A DNA stretch of 64,000 bases, taken from positions 747,511-811,510 of the forward strand of contig NW_022985553.1 of the NCBI RefSeq assembly GCF_010093815.1. The letters run 5' to 3'. The translations under genes were made by a program, and so were the position numbers. Shown here piece by piece: positions 42,719 to 53,672 of the stretch. The notes under the pieces were generated by a model. The model was not told where the DNA came from and did no database searches. It saw only the letters and a list, made by a program, of their open reading frames with translations. The stretch is from Pseudovirgaria hyperparasitica. Its lineage: Eukaryota > Ascomycota > Dothideomycetes > Acrospermales > Acrospermaceae. How positions within the stretch are numbered: position 1 is the first letter of the stretch; each line of letters starts with the position of its first letter.

Positions 42719-43504
42719 ATGCCTCGCCAAAGTCTTCACAAAAGCGGTATGACAAAGGACAGCACACGCAAGCGCAAGCTGTCCGACACAGCTCTTTCTA
42801 CAACTCCTGATATCACCTCTGACAAGCATGGAGCTTCCCAGCTCTCTGTTACCAAACCTAAAGCGCGTGCGGCTGCTCATACCTTCGAATATGATCCATC
42901 GTCTGCGTCAAAGTTAGCAGCTAGGCCAACGTTGCGAAAGAGACCACGTCATGGTACAGGCCAAAGAATCTCTGAGCAAAAGGCAAATGAACCATCCCTA
43001 CCGCTTCGCATGAAGGGCAGGAGGTTATTTTCCCATGTGGAGATACCAGCCCATTTGCCGGGTCCAGCATCAGGGTCCATAATCTTTCCCAAAAGACCAC
43101 GACCACTCGTCAAGTCAATAAGAGAGTCCTCACCATTTCATTCGAACCGTAAAGAGGTGTCTTCTCTCTCACCATTACATGTATCAAGAACATCATCCTT
43201 CGATGGCAAATCCGCTAGCGCCTCTGAAAGTTCAGAGTCGAGTCCAGGGCGTCTGAATACCCTGATAAGTCAAGATAAACCCGATACAACAGCATTGCTC
43301 ACTTCGCTAATCTCTTCCGGCCCTGCTCAATTGCACGACCACATCATGGAACAGTTCAACAGATACTCAGACGAAGTGCTAAGCAAGTACAACACTCCAA
43401 TGTTACACATAGTGGAGGAATTGATGAAGGTCAAAGTGGCACAACTGATGGTCAAACTTGAGATGGAGAGGCGCAAGCAGGAAGCGGGTCTAGAGGACGA
43501 GTAG
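42719..43504 (+). CDS. hypothetical protein, basic disordered with C-terminal helix
   Basis: Single exon, 261 aa from ATG 42719 (two codons earlier the frame is open with a GTG). Residues 1-190 are Ser/Pro/Lys/Arg-rich with several basic clusters that could be nuclear signals (TRKRKLSD, RPTLRKRPRH, FPKRPRP). The last 65 residues look ordered and helical: TALLTSLISSGPAQLHDHIM, YSDEVLSKYN, and an end LMVKLEMERRKQEAGLEDE. No family recognised. A TATA-like ACATATATATC lies about 170 bp upstream. Likely a lineage-restricted nuclear protein (inference). Confidence 0.65.
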   Translation: MPRQSLHKSGMTKDSTRKRKLSDTALSTTPDITSDKHGASQLSVTKPKARAAAHTFEYDPSSASKLAARPTLRKRPRHGTGQRISEQKANEPSLPLRMKGRRLFSHVEIPAHLPGPASGSIIFPKRPRPLVKSIRESSPFHSNRKEVSSLSPLHVSRTSSFDGKSASASESSESSPGRLNTLISQDKPDTTALLTSLISSGPAQLHDHIMEQFNRYSDEVLSKYNTPMLHIVEELMKVKVAQLMVKLEMERRKQEAGLEDE

Positions 43505-44070
43505 AAAGTTGTTGGGGAGGATTCAAGTTCACCGTCATTAAGTGATCTCTGTAGTCGATTATAGCTTATCTAGGCACGTTGGTTCAATCAATATTGAGAC
43601 TTTCATTGATATTGATATTTTGAAGATCTCGCGAAATAGTAATAATGATCCTGGTAACAAGTGCTTCAGTTGAAAGTAAGTGAACAAGAATCCTAAGCAA
43701 GGTATAAACAGAACGCGGGTATCTGTGAACAAATTATTAGTCTGGCCAGTGAATAGTGATTTCACCGTCCTGACTCACCTACACACACCTGATACCTCTC
43801 AGGAGCTAAACCACTCTAAGTTCAACTTTGATTGCGTATAGAAACCTTTCATATAAGCTGGCCTACTCTCAGTTCCACCCATTTGCAATAAACAACACCT
43901 TCTATCTACTACCTTCTGATTGCTTCCCCATTGCTACCACCTACTAGGGTGATGAACCAAGACATTAAGCAGCCTGTTACCCACGATCAGAAGCCTCTCC
44001 AAGTCCTCTAAATCTCTATACGACCTTACCAGCAAGCTTTTTTACTTCCCACAACACGACTACTTCTACC
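43505..44070. other. intergenic, CT-rich before next gene
   Basis: 565 bp; the last 200 bases are pyrimidine-rich, as in the leaders of other genes here. Confidence 0.45.
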
Positions 44071-44481
44071 ATGCTCCCAAGACTTCGACTACCTCACACG
44101 ATGAAACCTTCTGATTCTAGATTTTCCTACACCCCAGGCTTCTCATCCCACCTCGCGGCTTTCTATGAGCAGAACTCCAATACCAACTCGAGACCCCCTT
44201 CGATTAAGGCTTCCTCGTCCATGAATCACATGTCTAGCAGTGCGAGAGCTCCCACTCCTTCGACCCTGTCAAATATGAACGCCCCAAGCCTCTGCACCTG
44301 CGGAAATCATCCCAACCATTCACAAGATTGCGCTTTGAAGGTACTCGGGGCATACAAGCTGGACACGCTCAAAATGCTCTATGAGCTTACCAAGTTCGAT
44401 GGAGACCAGGGGCTTTGGGGGTCGTCAGAGTTCAATAACCGTCTGATCGGGCTGGAGATCCTTCGCCGCTACATGCTTTGA
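44071..44481 (+). CDS. small hypothetical protein with Cys-x-Cys/His motif
   Basis: Single exon, 136 aa, ATG 44071 after a CT-rich leader. Residues 1-70 are Ser/Asn/Pro-rich. Residues about 73-88 hold LCTCGNHPNHSQDC, an arrangement of three Cys and two His that could bind one zinc, followed by a helical end: LKVLGAYKLDTLKMLYELTK and FNNRLIGLEILRRYML. No known family recognised. Same strand and similar style (disordered start, helical end) as the gene 570 bp upstream, but no sequence similarity was seen between them. Confidence 0.55.
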   Translation: MLPRLRLPHTMKPSDSRFSYTPGFSSHLAAFYEQNSNTNSRPPSIKASSSMNHMSSSARAPTPSTLSNMNAPSLCTCGNHPNHSQDCALKVLGAYKLDTLKMLYELTKFDGDQGLWGSSEFNNRLIGLEILRRYML

Positions 44482-46138
44482 GGCTAAGCACTTGGGTAAC
44501 ATGTATGTGAGGCGGCTGAAAGGTCTGTGGAGAGACGATCACCATACTATGGGATAGATCATAGAAATACCGAGGCATTAGCTACATTGGACATTGGGAA
44601 ATTCTCGCAGTGAGATAAGAACAAAAGATCATGACTTTAATGAAAGGGTGCGATGTGGCACATTCATCTTCCTGAATTCATGCAAGTGTCTAATGTCAAG
44701 CATACCTGTAGCGTGATTATAATAACACAGCGCGCCCCTGAATTTTTCTGAAGTGTAAAATCACAAATCATTGAATCTCTGTCTGCAGAAGGTGTAGATT
44801 GCATGTATAAGAGCCATAGATAAGACTTCATCAGTGTATACATAGGTAAATTCTTATGTGTGTTGAATTTCTAGACTACTTACCCTAGGATTCACATTCT
44901 GGAAGCTATCATTACTTTGCTCACTGACTTTGAATTTCCAGCTCTGAATCTCTTCGCTTCGCTAGATAACTCAATGATCTCAATACTTGCCATAGCTTCT
45001 AGTGGTCTACGACTAATCATCTCTGATAGACTATAACCCGGTTCTAAGTTATCATCCAATGCATGGAGCGGGGAAAGTAGAATTTCGGACGACCTCCAGC
45101 ATAAATTACTTGGGAAATTTGAGATTACAACTATGACGACTGGGTTGCTCCTTTGGCCTAGCATATATATGCGTGGCGAAATTCCACAGGCACGTCGATT
45201 AAGACTTCTCAGAGCGTAATTTTTTGATTATCAATACCTCGATGTCGATTCCTCTCTACATTAGACTTAGGAACACTAATAAGACATCGGCAATCCCATA
45301 ACCTCTTTGTCATCATGAACCATGAGATTTCTACTCGAGAGCTAGTGCCACATGGTATACAACAAATTAGCCGCTGACTTCACAAACAGTGAAGTTCTGT
45401 TCTTGAACCATGTACAAAATCTTGGCAGCTATCGATCATCCTGACTGACACTGGGTAAAATATGATGAGGGCGTTTGTATCTGTATATACCTTGTCAATG
45501 AAAAATCGGCTTTTGACTGACGGCCCCTTGCTAAGGATCCCGACATGTATTCACCTTACCAGTGGGTGCCAGTTCGACACCAACGCCGCAGGAGCTGTGT
45601 ACCAGATTGAAAAAGACGAGGACCAGGACAATGGCATGGGGCGATCAAGTGAAGATCTGAGATGAACGGACTCACTCGCGTTTAGTCTGTATCCCTGCAC
45701 CGTGGCTGTCCAATTAACGGGACTTGACTGGTAAGATGCAAGCTTGGATCTCGTAAATTCTACCTGGCACACTGCTTGTGTTTGCGGGAGAGGACGAATT
45801 AGGAGCGTGACAACTTACCTTACACTGCACACGGCCGCCAGGTTCCTGTTCCATTGAAGTGAAGTCTTTGGCATGTTCGGCGACCCAGCACTCAGTCCTC
45901 ACTTAATTGCCTAGGCGAAGCTCATAGAATGCTAAAGATCTACTTCGCCATCTCCGTCTAAGTCTCAACTCTTCCCACTGTCCGTCAAGCTCCTCCATTC
46001 TTCTTCCGTACCGTGACCTTCTATGCTCGTAGGTCATCTATACCTTTACTACGCAAGTCTGTCCTATACAATACATAGAGCTTTTCACCTCCGGCCCTAA
46101 AACTGTCAAGTCACGATGCCGAATCTCGCTAGGTAAAT
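44482..46138. other. 1.7 kb intergenic, one doubtful frame
   Basis: Apart from the weak frame at 44892-45164 (-), nothing protein-like. Frames at 45.46-45.90 kb on both strands overlap and have no support. Confidence 0.4.
44892..45164 (-). CDS. small ORF, doubtful gene
   Basis: ATG-started 90-aa frame with fairly even composition (CWRSSEILLSPLHALDDNLE, LEAMASIEIIELSSEAKRFR). No homolog recognised, no splice partner, no CT-rich leader. Listed only because it is the best frame in the gap. Confidence 0.22.
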   Translation of the reverse strand: MLGQRSNPVVIVVISNFPSNLCWRSSEILLSPLHALDDNLEPGYSLSEMISRRPLEAMASIEIIELSSEAKRFRAGNSKSVSKVMIASRM

Positions 46139-46789
46139 ATGACTAAACTGCAAAGGGCAATGAAGCTAATTGCGATATGCAGACATTGGGCAGAAAGTCC
46201 ACTAGTTGAATTGCGAACTGCTTTTGGTTGGGTGTACCATATACATGAGGATCTCCTCGCAGGAGTGGGGCCCACATTCCAGGCTTTGCTTGAATCACAA
46301 GACGCCATGCCCATTAAGCAGATAAACATCGGGTTTCACGGAGGACGAGCGGTTGAGCACCTCATCAGCTATGCCGTCAAGCGCCATTCATATCAACAGC
46401 AAGGCATTGACGTAGCCGATTGGTATTTCGATTGGTGTCACACAATCAGAAATGGCGCGGCAGGTATGGATGTGAGAGCATTTGCTGAAGAGACGCTGGA
46501 ACTCTGGTCATTCTCGCAAGAGTGGCGCCTTGAGATCATCCAAGGCCACATGCTCAAAGCATTCAGAGCACTCAAACAGACACATCTCGGCCGCGGAAAT
46601 GATGTGAGCCCGCCGATGCTCACATTAGAAATCGTATTACGAATGAACTCTAGCTACACCAAGCTATACGAATTCTTCCGCGATTGGTTAGCGACTGGAG
46701 ACTTTAAGAATTTCATGGGACACCACGACATCTGTGAAATTGACCGCGAGATGCTGTGGAGTGCCCTCCACATTGCGGCGAACAAATAA
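46139..46789 (+). CDS. hypothetical protein, unknown family
   Basis: ATG-started frame of 216 aa, well-ordered composition throughout (Trp, Phe, Leu, His in helices): AMKLIAICRHWAESPLVELR, AVEHLISYAVKRHSYQQQGI, AFAEETLELWSFSQEWRLEI, LYEFFRDWLATGDFKNF. Such a compact, low-Ser protein is unlikely by chance. The pattern of an N-terminal block followed by paired helices is reminiscent of the C-terminal part of mould BTB-like proteins, but no BTB core is visible; a 5' exon could be missing (ATG...GCTAG followed by GTAAAT ends just 6 bp before the start). Function unknown. Confidence 0.58.
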   Translation: MTKLQRAMKLIAICRHWAESPLVELRTAFGWVYHIHEDLLAGVGPTFQALLESQDAMPIKQINIGFHGGRAVEHLISYAVKRHSYQQQGIDVADWYFDWCHTIRNGAAGMDVRAFAEETLELWSFSQEWRLEIIQGHMLKAFRALKQTHLGRGNDVSPPMLTLEIVLRMNSSYTKLYEFFRDWLATGDFKNFMGHHDICEIDREMLWSALHIAANK

Positions 46790-47163
46790 CCTATGCTCAG
46801 GACAGAGTATTTCATGGCAGGCCACCCGAAGCAGAGGAGCTCTCCCACTAGACCTCCTGAAAGTCGTCATCAAAGATACTACAACAATGACGTAAGATTC
46901 CTTCGCCGACAAAGCCTATACTCACATTCGGTAACCTTTATATTGTATTTTGTATATTGCATTCCCCAACCACTCAAGCGACGTCGATTCCATCACATCA
47001 TACCCTTAAATCACAGTAAATCTAGCCCAAGGTACATCACTCACAGCACACACCCACCCCCGCCAACTAATACCTTCCGCACCGCTCCCCAATCACATCA
47101 TTGCGTTGCCTTGAATCTGTATATCTAGATAATTTCTTTCTGGTCGTTTATCAGGGCTTCATT

Positions 47164-47225
47164 GCTTGGTTTATCATGACTTTGTTTATCATTACTTGGT
47201 TTATCATTACTTGGTTTATCACTTC
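47164..47225. repeat. imperfect 15-bp tandem repeat
   Basis: The unit TTGGTTTATCATTAC is repeated about four times with small changes. Confidence 0.75.
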
Positions 47226-48387
47226 TTGCTCCATCACTGCTTGGTTTCACATGGTTTCTTACTTTCTCTTGGGACACAATAGGCGTTGGGATATTGGACT
47301 GGCTTGTCATGGCCTGGTCCGAAATCTTGCACTAGATTGTCATAGCATAGCCTAAATCCAATAGTCCCTTTTTCTATCCAATGCTATATACAACATTCAA
47401 ATCTGTTTTCTCTGCACTGCGATACTTGCCCTACCTTCAATTCTGCCTTCGATCCTGCCTTCCGTCCTTCTATCCGTCCTTCTATCCGTCCTTTTATCTC
47501 TCCTACCTTCCGTACACACTTCCCTCCTTGCAAGAATATCTAGCTCAGCTCAACGACCTCTAGGAACACGTTGCTTGGTGGTATCTCTACTTTCTTGACT
47601 GTGATTCCTTTCTGAGTGTCATCACTTTCTAAATGGAACGGGTGTACCGAGCGCCCTCACTTTGCAACTATAACGAGTGCTTCTGGTTACTAATTGTTCT
47701 TATTCCCTGGCTGTACTATACTCCACCATACCTTCCATCCAGATCAGACTATACTGACCCCGTCCAGCCATATATGTACATGTCATTTGAAGAGTCATCG
47801 AAGGGATGACTGGAGCGCTTCTTCATTTTCTCCCTACCATCTTCTTCCTATACCCCATCCACATCCATAATAGCGCGCCTGCATACCATGACCCCCTTGA
47901 TACAGCGCCAATTCATGAGTGTAAGTCGCAGATGCGACTAGAGAGATAGGTACAGGTAGGTGGGCAGACACCGACAGAAATGCAGACAGACAGGGGTAGT
48001 CACGACCAGAGCCGCAGACGATAGACGACAGACGCGCCTGACAGACGGATACAGAGAAACATACAACATCGCAGTCAACTACAAACAAGAGATGCCAGAC
48101 CCCAGATCCAAACAGACACACAAACACATAAACATAAACATAAAATTAAGATATTCGTTATACACACACATATGTAGATCGAGACGCTCAGTCACGACTA
48201 GAGTCTCAGTCACGACCATAAACCTACACACCGCCACGCAATACTCACTCACGATCACTACACCCAAGCATCCCACTACATCCACAACCCCACTCCACCC
48301 AAACCAACAAAATCCCAGAAAATATGGTCCTTCTCACCAGCCCTCTTCAGAGCAGCCATCCAAAACAGCGCGACTCCAAGCTATCGC

Positions 48388-48422
48388 CAGAGCAGAGCAG
48401 AGCAGAGCAGAGCAGAGCAGAA
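48388..48422. repeat. 5-bp AGAGC microsatellite
   Basis: About six perfect copies of a 5-bp unit (AGAGC), then decay. Confidence 0.9.
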
Positions 48423-51400
48423 CAGCAGAGGCAAAAGTGTGAGATATACCAGCAGGAAGAGGCGTGTTTTGAATTTGAAGCAGGGGAGATATGTATGTGT
48501 GATATGATTTGATAGATAGATGGATGAGTGGATGGATAGGTCAACGCATAGATACATAGATAGAAAAACGAGTGTATGTGTACGTGAGCGTGTGTGTATC
48601 CTGAGGCCGGTGCTATGGTTGACGGAGCTATAGAGCGGCGGTCATGAGGGCGGATGCGTACAGGGGAGATGGCAATCTCAGTGCGGAGAAGAAGGTGGCA
48701 AGAGGAGAAGATCACTGAGATGAGAGGGTGGCAGAGAGAATATCCCTGAGAGGCGATCTATCGCAGAGAAGGACGAGACAGCCTGGGGGTGGTGCCGGAG
48801 GAGGGGAGCGGGGAGGGGGGGGGAAGGGGGGGCTAATACGAGAGACTCCGGAGCACAACTGCAGATTAGATGAGGACAAAGATGAGAGGCCATCTGGATC
48901 TGGGAGAAGTCAGATGAGGCAAACACCGAAATCCTGATGCATCCTCTCGGCGCAAAGAAAGCAGAATAACGACAAAGGGGCACTTAGGTCTTCCGAAGCC
49001 GCAAAGGCGCCGCCGGATTTGTTCCGTGAAACAGAACTTGCTCACGGGGTGACAAGGATGGTTCGGCATGTGAGTCGAAAAATAAGGCAAGTGTTTTCGC
49101 GGGCTCGTTTGCTTTTGTGCATGCATGCATCGGCTCTCCTGGAGCATACGAAGATAGAGCGGAATGGAAGGGGGTGGGTGAATGCGAACTGGTCGATGTT
49201 GTAGAGTGTCCGAAATCAGAATGATCCTAGAGTGAGAGAGAGAAAGGGAGCGAGAGAGATGCGTACATGTTCCGCATTCTTCGTTTTAGGAAAAGTCATG
49301 ATGCGGACAGTAGAGAAAGAGAGATATGTCGACTCGGAACAAATGCGAGCTTCAGTCCCCTGGCCCCTAGCCATGATGCCTAGTGGACCTCCTACCTCTC
49401 CAATACTTGTTTCCTACCTTACAAACCCATCGCTCATCCGTATACATCTCGAGGCGTCTACGGTCCATAGTATTGGAGGCCTTGGCTAGCTACAGGAGGA
49501 GGTAATTTCTCTCCTATTTGCAAGACGCCACACCGCCATATTTCCATCCGACCAAAAGTCGTAATGAGGTCTCAAGCCGACATACGCAAATTTCTCTGCT
49601 TTTGCAGCCACGTGAAACGTGAAATCCCAATCTGTTGCAGAGCGATACCCGTATCCGACGTTCATCACGCCACATCGCACCATCAGCTCCATAACCACCG
49701 AAATAGTTTGGTATATTCCCTTTATTAACAATAAACTGACCTCTACTAACGTCCATGCGTCTCGTAATCTCCACCGGCAGTAGTAACGAACACACACCTA
49801 CCTCTTCGGAGTCTAAAGTCGGCGAAACTGCGCCAGGTCACTCGCTCTTAACGCCTCCACCGAGACCACCATATGCCGGAGCCCCCACTTGTAACTCTCG
49901 ACCGTTTTTGTACTCTTGTACTCCTGTATTCTTGTACTCAACATCTTAAGCACACGTTCCCGTCCGAGCGCATGAACGTATTCCAGACGTCTTGCACCGC
50001 ACAAAATTCGGACTCGCGCCGTTCTCAGGCGCAAGATTTGCTTGCTTGCCGTTGAGAATACAAAATCGATGACGCGTGTGAGTAAGCATGGCGAGAATGA
50101 TGCGGCAGTACGGCTCGGTACAGAGAAGCAGGAAATGGGCAAAGTCTGCCTTGGGCCAGGACCTTACTGGTAGAAACTGGTTTGCAGCTTGCAGGAACCT
50201 GGAGTAAGTCTAGTATGGGTGGCGAGCAGGACGTCGTGCATTGCGAGACCGCGATGGTTAGTTAGATGACACGCATGAGCTGGTCTCGCCGGGACAGCAC
50301 GCGAGTGTTGCCAGGGGCGCATACTACAGGCAAGCACAAACAACGGCCAGTAGTGCGGGGCGCAGGTCGGTGGCTGCAAAATATGTCTGGGCAACGAGTG
50401 TTCGACTATATTGAGCACGGCGCAGCTAGATATGGACCAGGGCGACGTTTGTGTGCGATAAGCGTGCAGAAAGTCGGTGCAATGCGGTGCGCGGCGACCC
50501 TGTGATGCATTAGGCCATCTAGTGACATATTACCTGGTTTCCTGCTCATAGAAGCTATATCAGAGCCAGTCCCTCCCCTTGGTCTCGCCTTATTCTCCCC
50601 CGCCCCCTCATGGTTATGTGTGCGACAGTCGTCTGGGGATTGTATGCGTAGCGAACCTATCAGCTCGCTAGGATGGCGTAACACGTCTGAAGTTTCTGCT
50701 CATAGTCAGACCACAATGCCAAAGGTTCAATGAGTTATGGCGACTGAGGCCCACACGTACTCCACTTGCGTTCACACGCACGCGACGTGTACAACTTGTG
50801 TGTACGTGAGCAATGGTACCCAACAGAGCATGAAATGCCGACAACGGTTGAGGCGACGTTACGCAGTCTGACAAAGTAATGTACAGAATTGCCGTTGTAT
50901 TCTCGGACTGACAATTCCCGCTAGGATCACGGGCCGGAGCAGTCATACATATCACGCATCCATGTTGGAACAAGGACGTGTGAGGCCGTATGACGGAAGC
51001 ACTACATGGAGTGAAACTTGCATTGCGATGCTGGAGCGGACATGCACTCCGCACGAACAGGTCTAACCGGTTGTCGTGTGCGCAACATGGCTTGGACGCG
51101 GTGTTACCGTGGCGTAGCCGAGTTAGATATCAGTCAGCGTCGAGATGAGGCGGTTAGCGAAGTGGCGAGAGGGAGAGAATAAGATATTGATGGTTGATGA
51201 AGTGAGGGATTGTCAACATGAGCAGACATACTAGAGAACTATTGAACCTCATCTTGTCTGTGAAAAAATTAGCTTCACGAGATTGAACTCTCTATGCTAG
51301 GGGTAAATTGAGTCATGAATCGATGTCACGGCCCGGGAATGTCATGCCGCTATTGTAAACAAATGGTCGCTTCGAGGCCAGTGTGCACCTTCAGAATTTG

Positions 51401-53333
51401 ATGATGCTATCGCGTGCATTCTTGATGTCACTGTGCATTGTCAGCTCATGTCATACTCGAGTTACTCATACTGTGAAATCTGAGCCGTACGTCTGAGACA
51501 TAGAACGCTGGTAGGGTCGGAACAAGCTGCCTAATACGGTCATTTGCAACTAAATAGCTGCGTCCGCATCCGCATCCGCTAGAATCCCCATCAGCACGTG
51601 GCAAACGCAGTCAGCACACGTGCAATTTCTTACTATCGGATGGTCAGGCCAGCATCAGCATGTCCTATGTGCCACCGCTATAACGACCATTGTTGGGACC
51701 AAGGGGGAGCAACCCACTTATTTGGAATTTGCAATGCCGTCTAGTTATTCCAGTGATTGTGATGGGCCTAAAGGTTACAGTATTGGCGCCAATAAGAGCT
51801 GCGGGATTTGATCTCAAGGGAATGCATGGGCACATATCTTCCCTGTGCTGCCACGGGCGGGACCATCCGTTCTCCGGATACCTTGTCTTTTAGTTTCTCA
51901 CGTGGCAATAAGGAGTAGAAGCTAGATATACAGTGACCATAATAATACTACTACCCTGACAAAGACAATGCCAATGACAATGCCAATGAGGCCTCCAAAT
52001 CTGTAAAAGTGAAGACGGTGAGAAAACATCTGCGGAAACGCAGCGACTTCGTACGTGCGTAAGGGCGTAAAGACAGTACCACTACTGTTGCAGTTTGTAG
52101 GCGTTACTACACAATGAAGCCGCGTCCACGTACGGTATTCTAGCAGAATTGAGCTGAAATGCCGGTGATACTTAGCACGCCTTCTTCTTACAGTAGATCC
52201 TGAATCGCAGCCAAGAAGCTAGTAATTGACTCGAGGTCGTTATTGTCATTGTTGCTGTTCATAGAGCACAGGGACGCTGGTGGCTCCCATCGGCGTGGAT
52301 ATCTGGCCGGAAGGAGGCTGCTCGGTCATAACACACGGACCTCTACGCCACGCGACAGAGGACGAGAACGGAAACGCTGAGCGACGCATCGATCTTCCAT
52401 ATTCGACTCGTATTCAGGATCAAATGAAGTAACGATATTATCGTATTAACCATGTGCTTCTGGGAGATGGCGCATCTGAGTAGAGGCAATACCATTATGT
52501 GTTTGCGGCTTGATCGATCTGGAACATGTCAATCTATGGCTTCTGGAACGGTGGAGGGTCTTGGTCATCTAGACGAATACAGCTGGAAGGATTCGCGCTT
52601 GGGTTTGAGCTTGAGCCGCAACGCAGGTCCAATGTAGTCTTGTTTCGGGAAAGGCTCAAAATGTGACCACGCGACAGAGTCCTCAGTCAGGCTTCGGCAA
52701 CAGATCGCTCGCCATTCATCAGAATGCCCGTCGGAACAAACATTTAGCGCAAACATGCGGTATGGAGAGCGGTTGGTACCGCTGAAAGAGGTCCCAGGGG
52801 CGCCATTTCAGAAATTGCCAAGCCAATTTTAGAGTGCCAAGCACCAACAGATGCAGAGAATTCAAGCCTTGCACAGAAGCAGGAACAAGCGTGTTGGACG
52901 CTTTGATAGAAGAGACCCACTTTGCCAATGTACTTCTTTGGATGTTGCCGTCATGTTGTTGAAAGCTTAAGTTGAGATTTGAGTCAGAGCATATGGATAG
53001 GGAGCGGTGTCGTGCATTGTCCCATCAACTGTCTGGGCGCGACCCGAGGCGAGCGAAACCGACGTGAAGGCTGCACGCCGTTGATGATGGAGATAGAGAT
53101 GCAGATGGAGATGGCGATACAGAGGCTGAGATTGAGTCGCGGGTACTGATGATAAGTTCACCATCATAAATTAGAAGGGTTTTGCGACACTCCAATTCCC
53201 TCCCTGGCTCACGTAGCACCATGGCAACACGTGGAAATTGGACGCTTGGGCATGACCAACACGGGCCTGGAGCGCGATGCCACGTGTGGGCGGCTCGACG
53301 AGTCCTATGTACGAGTAAGGCGCATGGGAGACC

Positions 53334-53672
53334 CTAGTTTGCACATCCATTACGGACAGCATTGTGTGATTCTGGTGACCGGACTTCAACGGACGCATAG
53401 GCATCTGCTCCTGCAGTCTGCGGTGAAACAATCATGGATATTTGTTGCCGTCTGATGGTCGTCGGGCCGTCTTCGTGCAGCCAAGACTGCAGTGCATTCA
53501 AACAAGAGGAGCAACCTGGTAGCGATGAGCGATGATGGGTGCTGGTGGATGAGCGATGAGGAATGGGTGCGAATGATTCTGGGTGGTCAAGTGGAGTGAG
53601 GGATCCATTCCGATCATCATACCCTTCCGTTTCGACGTACAGCTCGGTCAGGGGCAGCCGTTTGAAAGGCAT
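53334..53672 (-). CDS. doubtful ORF in the gene-poor stretch
   Basis: ATG 53672 opens a 112-aa frame starting MPFKRLPLTELYVETEGYDD, then CSSCLNALQSWLHEDGP and DAYASVEVRSPESHN. The first 25 residues look like a real protein start; the remainder could be exon and read-through of an intron. No family recognised. Best single candidate within 46.8-58.1 kb. Confidence 0.25.
   Translation of the reverse strand: MPFKRLPLTELYVETEGYDDRNGSLTPLDHPESFAPIPHRSSTSTHHRSSLPGCSSCLNALQSWLHEDGPTTIRRQQISMIVSPQTAGADAYASVEVRSPESHNAVRNGCAN

Noticed and set aside
47834-49147. Frames of 90-160 aa on both strands around microsatellites
   Set aside because: Driven by simple sequence (AGAGC, CACA, CATA runs); no family or splice structure.
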